Below, piece after piece: positions 8,889 to 17,292 of a stretch of DNA of 64,000 bases. A model generated the notes under the pieces. The model did no database searches, was not told the origin of the DNA, and saw only the letters and a list, made by a program, of their open reading frames with translations. The stretch is from Bradyrhizobium paxllaeri (GTDB lineage Bacteria; Pseudomonadota; Alphaproteobacteria; Rhizobiales; Xanthobacteraceae): the NCBI RefSeq assembly GCF_001693515.2, contig NZ_CP042968.1, forward strand, positions 3,410,001 to 3,474,000, read 5' to 3'. Within the stretch, counting starts at the first letter, position 1, and each line of letters opens with the position of its first letter. The position numbers and the translations under genes were made by a program.

Positions 8889-9334
8889 CCAACGCCGGTG
8901 TGCCAATGACGGCCGACGTGATCCAGGACAGACGTGTGACCGAACCCGGGCTTGGGTCTTCGGATTCCGCTTTCGTAGATGGGTCCCGTCTCTTCTGGGC
9001 CTTACCTTCACCCGTGCATGAAAGATCAGGGTCCGGGCCACCACACCCGACCGGATACAAGTTGATGCGGTGTTGGCCGCATACGACGTCACGGCCCAGT
9101 CCAGGACATCACGTCAAGCTGTCAATCGCGCGCCTCGAAACGTCCCGATCCGAAAGCTTCGCACCGGCCTTGCCACCGTCAAGGCCGCTACGCGCCGCCT
9201 CCGGCGGTGGCCTGCGGCCAGCCTTGACCGTGCCGCGTCCGGCGCAGCGGCTATCCATCGGAACGAAACAGCCATCAAGAGCCGTTGCTCTCCACCGAAC
9301 ATGCCAAGGCAAAGCCATGCCCTAATGAATCAAT
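8889..9334 (+). other. Non-coding tail of the IS110 element, candidate bridge RNA region
   Basis: About 450 bases with no supported gene. It contains several short hairpins, for example GCCGCC-TCC-GGCGGTGGC near 9196-9213. In IS1111-type members of the family this position holds the structured bridge RNA that pairs with target and donor DNA. That role here is inference from position and structure only. Confidence 0.35.
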
Positions 9335-9362
9335 CCCCTTGACAACCACTACCCCATACAAG

Positions 9363-9434
9363 CCCGGATGAGCGAAGCGACATCCGGGAATTACACGGGT
9401 AGCCGTTTCCCGCATGTCGCTGCGCTCATGCGGG
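9363..9434. repeat. Paired palindromic repeat units
   Basis: Two similar palindromes in tandem: CCCGGATG/CATCCGGG (9363-9370, 9381-9388) and CCCGCATG/CATGCGGG (9409-9416, 9427-9434), each with a ten-base spacer that is GC-rich. Their like design suggests a dispersed repeat family. They fill the space between the IS element and the FAD monooxygenase stop. Confidence 0.65.
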
Positions 9435-9448
9435 CTACAGCCTCTCCG

Positions 9449-10651
9449 CTACACCCGCCAATCATAGATCCAGTTCTGCCGCGCCAGCATGCGCTCCGGT
9501 CCCATCGCCTTGATGGCGAAGTCGCGCGCCAGCGCCAGCGGTCCGGTGAGATGATAGATGCGCCCCTGCTGCCGGGCGGCGCGCTGCACGCGCAGCACGC
9601 GACCGCGCCGCTGCCGGCCATAGCGCTTCAGCGCCGCCGGGATACCCGCGATATTGTCGCCCGGGCTTTCGCTCAAGGATTTGGCGAGCACGGCGGCGTC
9701 CTCGATCGCCATGCCGGCGCCTTGCGCGGCAAACGGCAGCATCGCATGCGCGGCATCGCCGAGCAGCGCGATGGCGCCGTCGGTCCATTCGCCGATATCG
9801 GGCAGGGTGAACAGCGCCCATCGCCGCCAGCCGTCGACGGCGCCGATCAGCATCCGCGCCGTCGCAGGCCAGCGCTGCGAGGCGAACGCGCTCTTCAGTT
9901 CGTTGGCTTCGCCCGGCGCGCTCCAGCCCGGCCGGTTCCAGGTTCCCGGCACGATCGCGACGACGTTGATCTGCCGCGCCCCCGAGATCGGGTAGGCGAC
10001 CAGGTGGGCATCCGGCCCCATCCAGAGTTGCACGCGGGCCGACGTATATTCGCGCGGCAGCGTCGTCGCATCGAGCGTTCCTCGCCAGGCGATCAGGCCG
10101 GAAAATTGCGGTTGCACCTCCGGGAACAGATGGTTCCGCACTGCCGACCAGATGCCGTCGGCGCCAACCAGCGCCGCCGCGAGCTCGTGTTGCCGCGTAT
10201 TGCCGCGGCGCTGGACCACGGTCAGCCCCTTGGCGTGCGAAGTCACGTCTTCGAACTGGCAGCCGAGCCTGAGGTCGATGTCCGGATGGTCGTTGACCGC
10301 AGCCAGCAGTGCGGCTTGCAGATCGGCGCGGTGCATCACCCAGTAGGGCGCGCCGGCGCGAAGGCTGGCGGCCTCGCCGAGCGGCAGGCGGGCGATCTCC
10401 CCGCCCGCGCGGGCACTCATGATGTTGATCGCCTCGGGCGTTACGGCACGGGCAGCGAGCCGCGAGCGCAGGCCGAGATCGACCAGGATCCGGCTGGCGT
10501 TGGGCGAAAGCTGCAGCCCGGCACCGGCCTCCTCCAGCCGTTCCGCCTTCTCCAGGATGATGACGCGAAAGCCCTTGGCAGCGAGCGAAAGCGCTGCCGT
10601 CAGTCCCCCGATCCCGGCACCAGCAACAATGATGGTGCGCGCGGCAGCCAC
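9449..10651 (-). CDS. FAD-dependent monooxygenase (salicylate/aromatic hydroxylase type)
   Basis: Class A flavoprotein monooxygenase, 400 residues. GAGIGG (11-16) is the Rossmann dinucleotide motif, D165-G166 in GADGIWSAVR is the second FAD/NADPH motif, and GD298-299 in LLGDAAHAMLP with QGAGMAIEDA is the third. Such enzymes hydroxylate aromatic substrates with NAD(P)H and oxygen; the substrate is not predictable. It starts seven bases after the stop of the CHCC zinc protein, so the two are probably co-transcribed. Confidence 0.9.
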   Translation of the reverse strand: MAAARTIIVAGAGIGGLTAALSLAAKGFRVIILEKAERLEEAGAGLQLSPNASRILVDLGLRSRLAARAVTPEAINIMSARAGGEIARLPLGEAASLRAGAPYWVMHRADLQAALLAAVNDHPDIDLRLGCQFEDVTSHAKGLTVVQRRGNTRQHELAAALVGADGIWSAVRNHLFPEVQPQFSGLIAWRGTLDATTLPREYTSARVQLWMGPDAHLVAYPISGARQINVVAIVPGTWNRPGWSAPGEANELKSAFASQRWPATARMLIGAVDGWRRWALFTLPDIGEWTDGAIALLGDAAHAMLPFAAQGAGMAIEDAAVLAKSLSESPGDNIAGIPAALKRYGRQRRGRVLRVQRAARQQGRIYHLTGPLALARDFAIKAMGPERMLARQNWIYDWRV

Positions 10652-10658
10652 CGAAAGG

Positions 10659-10904
10659 TCAGGCGACCTTGTCCCTCAGGACGCATTCCGGCGGCCGGGC
10701 TTCGCCGGCGCCGAGGTCGGCGGCAAAGCGGTACAGCGTCGAGCAATAGGGGCAGATGATCTCGTTGTCGTTGCCGAGGTCCAGGAACACGTGCGGATGG
10801 TCGAACGGCGGGTTGGCGCCCACGCACATGAATTCCTGCGAGCCGATCTCGATTACCGAGACCCCGGCGTCGTTATGGAAGTGCGGGACGACATGGTCGG
10901 ACAT
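10659..10904 (-). CDS. CHCC-type zinc-finger domain protein
   Basis: 81 residues with the pattern C27, H36, C51 and C54 (MCVG, DHPHVF, CPYC), matching the zf-CHCC family that includes the mitochondrial complex I subunit NDUFS6. The C-terminus has an extra Cys in PPECV. A zinc-binding role is likely; the free-standing bacterial function is not established. It is the first gene of a two-gene unit with the FAD monooxygenase. Confidence 0.85.
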   Translation of the reverse strand: MSDHVVPHFHNDAGVSVIEIGSQEFMCVGANPPFDHPHVFLDLGNDNEIICPYCSTLYRFAADLGAGEARPPECVLRDKVA

Positions 10905-11152
10905 CGGGTTTCACCTTGGATAGCAACGACGGGCGCACGCAATCAACGCGACGCGGCTGGTTCGAAATGCCGCGCACCATAGTGGGGGGTGCCGATGATT
11001 CCTAGAGCCGATTCGGGATGTCCCGCCGCACATTTGCTCATGCAAATTCGACACAATCTTGTCGTCGGAGAAAAGCCCTTCTTTCGTCGGGGCAGTTGTG
11101 TCTTAAAAACGGCATACCATCTAGATAAAGACGAAACATTAGGTTTTTTTGG

Positions 11153-12310
11153 ATGAGGCGATTGCGGCTCGGTTCGGCTCTGGCAGGGGCAGTGGGATGC
11201 CTTGTGCTCAGCGTGGCGGTGTGCGCCGCGCTGTGGCCGCACGCCCGCGAGGCTGGCGCCATTCTGGCCGCACAGGACGATCCCGCGGCGCTGTCCGATA
11301 TCCACATCAATTCCGCCCTGCAGAGCAATCAGGCGCTGGTCACCGAGAATATCGAGGCCGCACTCGCCGAGGGCGATTCCGATCTCGCCAACAGCTTTGT
11401 CGAACTCGCCCGCGACAGGGGCATTGTCGTCAGCGATGAATTGTCGAAGCGGGTCAGCGATGCCGTAACGGAGGCAGGTTCTGCATCGCATTTTGCCAAA
11501 CGCTTTGCCACGGGTCTCGTGACCGGTAATGCCGACGACGTTGCAAGCTTGTCCGGCACGGTCGCCGGCGATCTCTTCGTGTTCGGCGACATCAGGGACG
11601 TCGTGCGCGAGGGCAAGCATCTCGCGACCGGCGAAGAGGTCGACCGGCTGGTGCTGGGCCTGGCGACAGTGGGCCTCGCGGTGACTGCCGCGACCTACGT
11701 ATCCGTCGGCGGTCTTGGCCCGGTGCGTGCCGGCCTTTCCATGGTCAAGGATGCCCGCAAGGTTGGACGTATCGGCGAGGGGCTGACGCAATGGGCCGGC
11801 CGTTCCGCGCGCGAGGTCGTCGATGCGCCCGTGCTGCAGCAGGCGGTCGCGAAGGGTTCGGTGCTGCGGCCCGGCGAGACCATCAGCGCGATCAAGGCGG
11901 CGTTCCGCGCCGAGAAGGCCGGTGCGCTGGTGCGGCTGGCAAAGGACGTCGGACGCGTCGGCGAAAAGGCCGGCACCCGCGGCGCACTCGACACGCTGCG
12001 CATCGCGCAAGGGCCGAAGGATGTCGCCCGCGCGGCACGGCTTGCCGAATCCAAGGGCAGCCAGACCCGCGCGATTCTGAAGGTGCTCGGCCGCGGCGCG
12101 CTGCTGCTGGCGACCGGCGCCTTCAATCTGACGATGTGGGTGTTCGGCGCGCTATTGGCGCTGTTCGGTTTTCTCTCATCGATCAAGGCCACCACCGAGC
12201 GCGCCACCGAAGCGTGGCTGCGTCGCAAGAAAGCGCGCCGGTTAAGGCAGGCGGCAGCAGCATGCTCGCCGTCCGACCCGGCTCTGGCGAGTGCTGCCGC
12301 GCAGGGCTAG
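11153..12310 (+). CDS. Conserved membrane protein of unknown function
   Basis: 385 residues. One N-terminal signal/anchor helix (LGSALAGAVGCLVLSV), a helical middle rich in Ala, Asp and Glu, a hydrophobic segment near 165-190, a long amphipathic Arg/Lys/Ala region, and a strong membrane helix near 315-345 before a basic tail (RRKKARRLRQ). No family recognised. The upstream 248 bases contain an AT-rich stretch (ATCTAGATAAAG) that may include its promoter. No clear ribosome site before the ATG. Confidence 0.65.
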   Translation: MRRLRLGSALAGAVGCLVLSVAVCAALWPHAREAGAILAAQDDPAALSDIHINSALQSNQALVTENIEAALAEGDSDLANSFVELARDRGIVVSDELSKRVSDAVTEAGSASHFAKRFATGLVTGNADDVASLSGTVAGDLFVFGDIRDVVREGKHLATGEEVDRLVLGLATVGLAVTAATYVSVGGLGPVRAGLSMVKDARKVGRIGEGLTQWAGRSAREVVDAPVLQQAVAKGSVLRPGETISAIKAAFRAEKAGALVRLAKDVGRVGEKAGTRGALDTLRIAQGPKDVARAARLAESKGSQTRAILKVLGRGALLLATGAFNLTMWVFGALLALFGFLSSIKATTERATEAWLRRKKARRLRQAAAACSPSDPALASAAAQG

Positions 12311-12354
12311 ACTTGCAGCCATTGCAAGCTCGCCCGTTTTGATCCCCCCAAAAA

Positions 12355-13119
12355 ATGGAACTGATGATGCCGAGTTTTCGCAACGGCGCTGTCGAAATTG
12401 CCTATCTCGACGAGGGCGAGGGCGATCCGATCGTTCTCGTGCACGGCTTTGCCTCCAGCAAGAACGTCAACTGGGTTTATCCGACCTGGGTTTCCGATCT
12501 GAAAAAGGACGGCCGCCGCGTCATCGCGCTCGACAACCGCGGCCATGGCGAGTCGGAAAAACTCTACGATTCCGCCGAATACGAAATCGCCATCATGGCG
12601 AGCGACGTCATCGCGCTGCTGGATCATCTGCAAATCGCGCGCGCCGACATCATGGGCTATTCATTGGGGTCGCGCATGACGGCGATCCTGGCGCGCGAGC
12701 AGCCGCAGCGGCTGCGCTCGGCGATCCTCGGCGGCATCGGGATCGGACTGATCGAGGGCGGCGGCCCCGGCGAGAACGTGGCGATCGCGCTGGAAGCGCC
12801 GTCGCTGGAGGACGTCACCGATCCGGTCGGGCGGACGTTTCGCGCCTTCGCCGATCAGACCCGTTCCGACCGTCGCGCGCTGGCCGCCTGCCTGCGCGGT
12901 TCGCGCCGCTTGATGACGACGGAGGAGGCCGCCGGCATCGGCGTGCCGGTCCTGATCGCGGTCGGCACCAGGGACGAAATCGCCGGCTCAGCCGCGGCGC
13001 TCGGGAAAATCATTCCGGGTGCCGAGGTGCTCGACATTCCGAACCGCGATCACATGCGCGCGGTCGGCGACAAGGTCTACAAGGTCGGCGTCACCGACTT
13101 CCTGTCGCGGCGCCAATGA
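12355..13119 (+). CDS. Alpha/beta hydrolase
   Basis: 254 residues. HGFA (30-33) forms the oxyanion hole, the nucleophile is S103 in GYSLGS, and an acid in VGTRDEIAG and a His in NRDHMRAVG complete the triad. The cap region is short, as in small esterases. Start may be ATG 12355, 12364 or 12367; GGAACTG upstream favours 12364-12367. Its last 132 bases overlap the convergent membrane-protein gene. Confidence 0.87.
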   Translation: MELMMPSFRNGAVEIAYLDEGEGDPIVLVHGFASSKNVNWVYPTWVSDLKKDGRRVIALDNRGHGESEKLYDSAEYEIAIMASDVIALLDHLQIARADIMGYSLGSRMTAILAREQPQRLRSAILGGIGIGLIEGGGPGENVAIALEAPSLEDVTDPVGRTFRAFADQTRSDRRALAACLRGSRRLMTTEEAAGIGVPVLIAVGTRDEIAGSAAALGKIIPGAEVLDIPNRDHMRAVGDKVYKVGVTDFLSRRQ

Positions 13120-14499
13120 ACGCTCGCGCGCATCACTGGTGAAGTGCCTGATAGCTGCGATCAGCACCACCGCGGTAGCAAGCCACGCCATCCGTGCGCC
13201 GTAGCGATCATGCGGGCCCGATATCACCGCACAGATGAAGGCATTGCCGAGCACGGCGAACGAGACCGTGCCGGCGAGCAAAGTGAGATCGTCGAACGGC
13301 CGGCGCAGTACGCCGCGGCCGAACAGGATGACGGCCAGCAGCATCGACGCCAATGCGACGGGGACATGAATCCGGTTGATCGCGGTGAAGTCGAAATGCC
13401 AGCGCTGCTGCTGCGCCGCGCGCATCGGCTTCACCTGCGCGGGAAGAAAGCGCTCCATGATGCCGTAGGTGTGGCCGAGCCAGACACCGATGCCTTCGCC
13501 GGTGGCGACCTGCACCAGTTGCTGCGCCGTCCCCGTCAGCGCCGACTTGACCTGCCAGGCCGGATATTCGGCCAGCGAATGCAGCACGATAAAGCCCATC
13601 TCGTCGTTCAGTCCCTGAAAGCGGCCAAGCGTGTTGAACATGCTGTTGCCCCACAGGAACTGGTCCGCCGTGGCAGGAAGCTGATCGCGATAGGGGCAGA
13701 GTTTGAAGTTCTGCTTCGGACAATGATCGCGCAAATATTGCGCGACAATGCCGTCTTGCAGCATGCGCCCGAAGGCGACGCCGTAGCCGCCGGGCGTCCA
13801 CGCCAGTTTACCTGATAGTGCAAAATTGGTCGCGAGCAACAGCGCGGCTCCGGCGACAATGGTGAGGCTGCCCTGTGTCAGCCCGGAAACGGAAATCCGC
13901 CCGCGCAGAAAAGGGCGCGCGATCCACCCCATGCCGCACAGCCCGAGCAGCACCGCGAGCGTTGCGCTATGCGTCGCCGCGGCGAAAGCGGTGAGGCCGA
14001 ACAGGAGGCATTTTTCCGGGATTGAAGTCCGCTCGCCCTGCGTAATCAGGATGAAGAGGGCGAGCACGGCGAGGCCGGCAAAAATATCGGTCAGGAGCGT
14101 GCTGGTGAGCCAGGGCAGCGAGGTGGTCAGGGCCAGCACAAGGCTCATGGCCAGCAGCCGCAATGGCTGGGACTGGCCCAGCACGCGCAGTGTCAGTTGC
14201 AGGATCCACAACGTCGCCAGCGCGTTGATTCCGAGGTTGAGCCAGAAGCTCGAATCCTCGCCGAAATGCAGATAGAGACCGAACGTCGTGGAGCGGCTGG
14301 GCACCAGGTAGCCTTCGTACCATCGCGCCAGATAGCCGCCGGTATCCCACTGGAGCAGGGGGTAACCATTCCACAGGGCGGGGGCCAGCAACATCAATGG
14401 GATGGCGATGGCCGCGATCCAGGCGGCCCGCGAGTCCGCAGCGGTCCGCGCCTGCAATATCTGCATGCTGATGCGACTTTCCCCCATTAGCCCCAGCAT
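12988..14499 (-). CDS. Polytopic membrane protein, unknown function
   Basis: 503 residues with about ten to eleven hydrophobic helices and a periplasmic loop holding paired Cys (DHCPKQNFKLCPYRD). The layout (WDTGGYLARWYEGY near the N-terminus, helix bundle, soluble loop) resembles a GT-C glycosyltransferase-like membrane protein, but no catalytic motif is certain. The start may be 14499, 14487 or 14466; GGGGGAAAG supports 14466. The last 44 residues are encoded antisense to the hydrolase gene and lack membrane character. Confidence 0.68.
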   Translation of the reverse strand: MLGLMGESRISMQILQARTAADSRAAWIAAIAIPLMLLAPALWNGYPLLQWDTGGYLARWYEGYLVPSRSTTFGLYLHFGEDSSFWLNLGINALATLWILQLTLRVLGQSQPLRLLAMSLVLALTTSLPWLTSTLLTDIFAGLAVLALFILITQGERTSIPEKCLLFGLTAFAAATHSATLAVLLGLCGMGWIARPFLRGRISVSGLTQGSLTIVAGAALLLATNFALSGKLAWTPGGYGVAFGRMLQDGIVAQYLRDHCPKQNFKLCPYRDQLPATADQFLWGNSMFNTLGRFQGLNDEMGFIVLHSLAEYPAWQVKSALTGTAQQLVQVATGEGIGVWLGHTYGIMERFLPAQVKPMRAAQQQRWHFDFTAINRIHVPVALASMLLAVILFGRGVLRRPFDDLTLLAGTVSFAVLGNAFICAVISGPHDRYGARMAWLATAVVLIAAIRHFTSDARERSLAPRQEVGDADLVDLVADRAHVIAVRNVEHLGTRNDFPERRG

Positions 14500-14630
14500 C
14501 CCGGAATGGCTGGCCGGCTGAAATTGACCAATAGTCGGACATCATCCGGCTTGATTTCCGGAATTGGCTGACCACCTTGAACTAACCCCGAACGGCATTT
14601 GGCGATGGTTTACTCTGCCGAAGCGTGCCC

Positions 14631-14658
14631 GGGACAAACCCGCCCGCCGTGCTATAAT
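14631..14658 (+). promoter_or_regulatory. Sigma-70-like promoter upstream of cysE
   Basis: A perfect TATAAT at 14653-14658 with a partial -35 (GGGACA, 14631-14636, four of six to TTGACA) and a 16-base spacer. It lies 33 bases before the cysE start codon. Confidence 0.5.
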
Positions 14659-14691
14659 ATCGGCCAACCAAGCGAATTTGCGAGAGCCATC

Positions 14692-15519
14692 ATGGCAGTG
14701 CATCAGGTCAATCCGCAAGCGTCGAAGATCGCCGCGCTCGATCCGATCTGGGATCGCATCCGGGGTGAGGCGGAAGACATCGTCCGCCGCGAGCCCGAGC
14801 TTGCGTCCTTCATCTATTCGACCGTGCTGCATCACGACCGCCTCGAAGATTCGGTGGTGCATCGTCTCGCCGAGCGGCTCGATCATTCGGCGCTATCGGG
14901 CGATTTGATCCGCCAGACCTACGACGAGGCGCTGCGTGACGAACCCGATCTCGGCAATGCGTTCCGCGCCGATCTGGTCGCGGTCTACGATCGCGATCCC
15001 GCAACCTCGCGCTTCATCGATCCGCTGCTCTACTTCAAGGGTTTCCACGCGCTGCAGACCCATCGCCTGGCGCACTGGCTCTATCAAAAGGGCCGGAAGG
15101 ATTTTGCCTTCTACCTGCAGAGCCGCTCGTCGGCGGTGTTTCAGACCGATATCAACCCCGCCGCCAGGATCGGCCGCGGCATTTTCCTCGATCACGCCAC
15201 CGGCTTCGTTTGCGGCGAGACCGCTGTCATCGACGACGACGTTTCGATCCTGCATGGCGTCACGCTGGGTGGTACCGGCAAGGAGAACGAGGACCGTCAT
15301 CCGAAGATCAGGCGCGGCGTGCTGATCGGGGCGGGCGCAAAGATTCTCGGCAATATCGAGATCGGCCATTGTGCGCGCATCGCGGCAGGTTCGGTGGTGG
15401 TCAAGCCGGTGCCGCACAACGTCACGGTCGCCGGCGTTCCCGCCAAGATCGTGGGCGAAGCCGGCTGTGCGGAGCCGTCGCGCACCATGGATCAGATGCT
15501 CGGCGCAATCGGCCTTTGA
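14692..15519 (+). CDS. cysE: Serine O-acetyltransferase
   Basis: Makes O-acetylserine from serine and acetyl-CoA, the first step of cysteine synthesis. 275 residues. The N-terminal helical SATase domain contains DPLLYFKGFHALQTHRLAHW, with the catalytic-type His/Asp region. The left-handed beta-helix runs from INPAARIGRGIFLDHATG through LHGVTLGGTGK to AAGSVVVKPVP. I start at ATG 14692 with GAGAG upstream; an in-frame ATG at 14599 would lie upstream of the TATAAT box. A stem-loop follows the stop. Confidence 0.95.
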   Translation: MAVHQVNPQASKIAALDPIWDRIRGEAEDIVRREPELASFIYSTVLHHDRLEDSVVHRLAERLDHSALSGDLIRQTYDEALRDEPDLGNAFRADLVAVYDRDPATSRFIDPLLYFKGFHALQTHRLAHWLYQKGRKDFAFYLQSRSSAVFQTDINPAARIGRGIFLDHATGFVCGETAVIDDDVSILHGVTLGGTGKENEDRHPKIRRGVLIGAGAKILGNIEIGHCARIAAGSVVVKPVPHNVTVAGVPAKIVGEAGCAEPSRTMDQMLGAIGL

Positions 15520-15535
15520 TTTTCCACACTTTCTG

Positions 15536-15563
15536 CCAGCCGTATTTGTGAAGTTACGGCTGG
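15536..15563 (+). terminator. Stem-loop after cysE
   Basis: Perfect 9-bp stem CCAGCCGTA (15536-15544) with TACGGCTGG (15555-15563), ten-base loop, 17 bases after the stop. No T-run follows, so it may protect or attenuate the transcript more than terminate it. Confidence 0.4.
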
Positions 15564-15627
15564 TAGTCTGCTCCGTCTCGTCCTAAAAACCTCCCGGAAA
15601 TTTAGAGAATCCGATTGGAGACCGCCC

Positions 15628-15846
15628 GTGGACGTTCAGGAAGTCAGGAAGCTAGACGCCTATCTCAAGCGCGTATTCGGCAATCCCAAGATCCGCGTCG
15701 TGCCGCGCCCGAAGAAGGACGACTCCGCCGAAGTCTATATCGGCGAGGAGTTCATCGGCGTGCTGTTCGTCGATGACGAGGACGATGACCGTTCGTTCCA
15801 ATTCCAGATGGCGATCCTCGAGGAAGATCTCGCCGACGTCGGCTGA
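15628..15846 (+). CDS. DUF3126 family small protein
   Basis: 72 residues, starting at GTG 15628 with TTGGAG upstream. Sequence runs MDVQEVRKLDAYLKRVFG, then a beta-rich part (AEVYIGEEFIGVLFVDDED) and an acidic end (ILEEDLADVG). It matches my memory of the DUF3126 family of alphaproteobacteria, whose function is unknown. It is downstream of cysE and may share its transcript. Confidence 0.85.
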   Translation: MDVQEVRKLDAYLKRVFGNPKIRVVPRPKKDDSAEVYIGEEFIGVLFVDDEDDDRSFQFQMAILEEDLADVG

Positions 15847-15857
15847 TGCGCGTGCCG

Positions 15858-15952
15858 CGTAGGGTGGGCAAAGCGTAGCGTGCCCACCATTTCGAAGCGC
15901 GATCGGTGATAGATGGTGGGCACGTCGCTAACGCTCCTTTGCCCACCCTACG
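15858..15952. repeat. Long palindromic intergenic repeat
   Basis: Perfect 16-bp ends: CGTAGGGTGGGCAAAG (15858-15873) and CTTTGCCCACCCTACG (15937-15952). Inner parts also pair (GTGCCCACCAT with ATGGTGGGCAC). The whole can fold into a long hairpin between DUF3126 and the next convergent gene. Of the dispersed palindromic type common in such genomes. Confidence 0.75.
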
Positions 15953-15961
15953 CGTCCGTAG

Positions 15962-16723
15962 CTATCCCCTCGGACCGCGCATCTGGGCCGTCAGCCGCTC
16001 CATTGCATTCGCTACGTCGCGCCATTGCGACAGCCAGCTTCGTGGAAAGCGGAACGTCAGGTCGGCGCCGTCGACGCGGCGCTCGCTCAGGCACATGCCG
16101 GGCGTCTGGCCATCGCGCGAGCAGCGCGCGTTGAGGCTCGGCGACGTGGCGGAGAACAGGTCTTCATTGGCGTAGGGCGAGCCGTCACGAAACGCGCGCA
16201 TCGTCAATGCATCGTCGATCGGTGTTGCCTTCTGTTCGAGGTAGCGCGGATAGATGGTGCGGACCCGCATATCCGGCGCCAGCGCATCGTGATGAGCCGA
16301 TATCGAGACGAAGATCCGGTCAATCGGCTGCGCCTTTTCCTCGACCGTATCGGCGCTGACGTGCTTCGGCGCATCCGGTGGTTCGAGCGACGGGAAGACG
16401 AAGCTGAGATCGACGCGTTCCTGCGGGCCCGAGTGGCGCTGGATCTTGCGGCGGATCGCTGATGTCGGCACGTTGAAGAGCGTGGCGCCAACGCTGACCG
16501 GAAGCCGTCCCGGTGCACTGGCGGGCCGCGCTACCCAGGTCGGCCACAGCAAATAGGCGACCAGCGCTATGGCGCCCGCGGCAATGGTTACCGCGACCAT
16601 GATCAGGATCATGTGCGAGCGCGGGTCCCTGCGGGTATCGCGGGCGAGGTGCTGGGCCGTCGAAAGCAGGGTCATGAACGAGGCCGGGGAACAAGTAGGC
16701 GAATCATTTCGCGAATATGCCAT
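15962..16723 (-). CDS. Single-pass membrane protein of unknown function
   Basis: 253 residues if started at ATG 16723 (GAGGAAA upstream); ATG 16675 would give 237. The frame is open to 16930 without a ribosome site. A single helix (MILIMVAVTIAAGAIALVAYLL) is preceded by a short cytoplasmic basic part. The rest is periplasmic, with ARCSRDGQTPGMCLSERR holding two Cys that could form a disulphide. No family recognised. Confidence 0.68.
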   Translation of the reverse strand: MAYSRNDSPTCSPASFMTLLSTAQHLARDTRRDPRSHMILIMVAVTIAAGAIALVAYLLWPTWVARPASAPGRLPVSVGATLFNVPTSAIRRKIQRHSGPQERVDLSFVFPSLEPPDAPKHVSADTVEEKAQPIDRIFVSISAHHDALAPDMRVRTIYPRYLEQKATPIDDALTMRAFRDGSPYANEDLFSATSPSLNARCSRDGQTPGMCLSERRVDGADLTFRFPRSWLSQWRDVANAMERLTAQMRGPRG

Positions 16724-16889
16724 GCGGCGCGCGATTTCCTCATGATTTCGCGGGAGTCCGCCCCCTTCAAGCCATGCGCAAACGAGATCCTGGCGGCCCG
16801 CTGTTAACCTTTCCTTAAGGATGCTGTGGCGGCCGCCGGCCAATTTTGCGAAAGCAGGGCGCGCGGTTTGTCGAGTAGCGGAAGTTGTC

Positions 16890-17219
16890 ATGTCGCCCGA
16901 AGCGTTGAATTCCCTGTTCGCCCTGTGCATCGGCTTTGCGTTCGCGGGCGCGCTCGCCAGCGGCTATCAGGCGATGGCGGAGCGGCCGGCGGGGTTCGGG
17001 CTGCTGGGCGAGGGCGTGGCGCCGAAGACGTTTGCGGCCGTGCCGTTTCTGGTTTTCGCCGCACCGTTCATCATCATGCGCAATACGCTCCGCGGCGTGA
17101 AGATCGAGCGCCGCCGCTTCGAATTCGTGATGATGGCGACCGTGCTTTCCGGATTCTGGAGCATGATGTCCGGCACGTTCTTCCTGATGACGCTGCGTGC
17201 CGCGGGCGTGCTGGCCTGA
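16890..17219 (+). CDS. Small four-helix membrane protein
   Basis: 109 residues with about three to four membrane helices (LFALCIGFAFAGALASGY; TFAAVPFLVFAAPFIIM; MMATVLSGFWSMMSG) and a basic loop RGVKIERRRFEF. I start at ATG 16890; the frame is open from 16821 but that part lacks membrane character. No certain family. A terminator-like hairpin follows at 17263, just before the carbonic anhydrase. Confidence 0.7.
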   Translation: MSPEALNSLFALCIGFAFAGALASGYQAMAERPAGFGLLGEGVAPKTFAAVPFLVFAAPFIIMRNTLRGVKIERRRFEFVMMATVLSGFWSMMSGTFFLMTLRAAGVLA

Positions 17220-17262
17220 GGCGGCCGGCCTGTTCGCTTGATCCCGCACTAGCGGCTGTGCC

Positions 17263-17289
17263 AAGGTCTCCGTTAACGGAGGCCTTTTT
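17263..17289 (+). promoter_or_regulatory. Terminator-like hairpin that contains the next gene's ribosome site
   Basis: AAGGTCTCCG (17263-17272) pairs with CGGAGGCCTT (17277-17286) around a TTAA loop, with one G-T wobble, followed by TTT. It has the form of an intrinsic terminator for the upstream membrane protein. Its 3' arm includes GGAGG (17278-17282), the apparent ribosome site of the carbonic anhydrase at 17293. When folded it would hide that site. Confidence 0.6.
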
Positions 17290-17292
17290 GTT

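Larger units (their letters stand above)
7648..9351 (+). mobile_element. IS110-family insertion sequence (IS1111-like layout)
   Basis: The element contains one DEDD-type transposase gene with a short left flank of about 85 bases and a right non-coding flank of about 460 bases. Imperfect subterminal inverted repeats are proposed at 7648-7664 and 9335-9351 (11 of 17 positions match). No target duplication is seen, as expected for the family. The long 3' flank matches the IS1111 subgroup, where the bridge RNA lies downstream of the transposase. Boundaries are my estimate. Confidence 0.6.
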
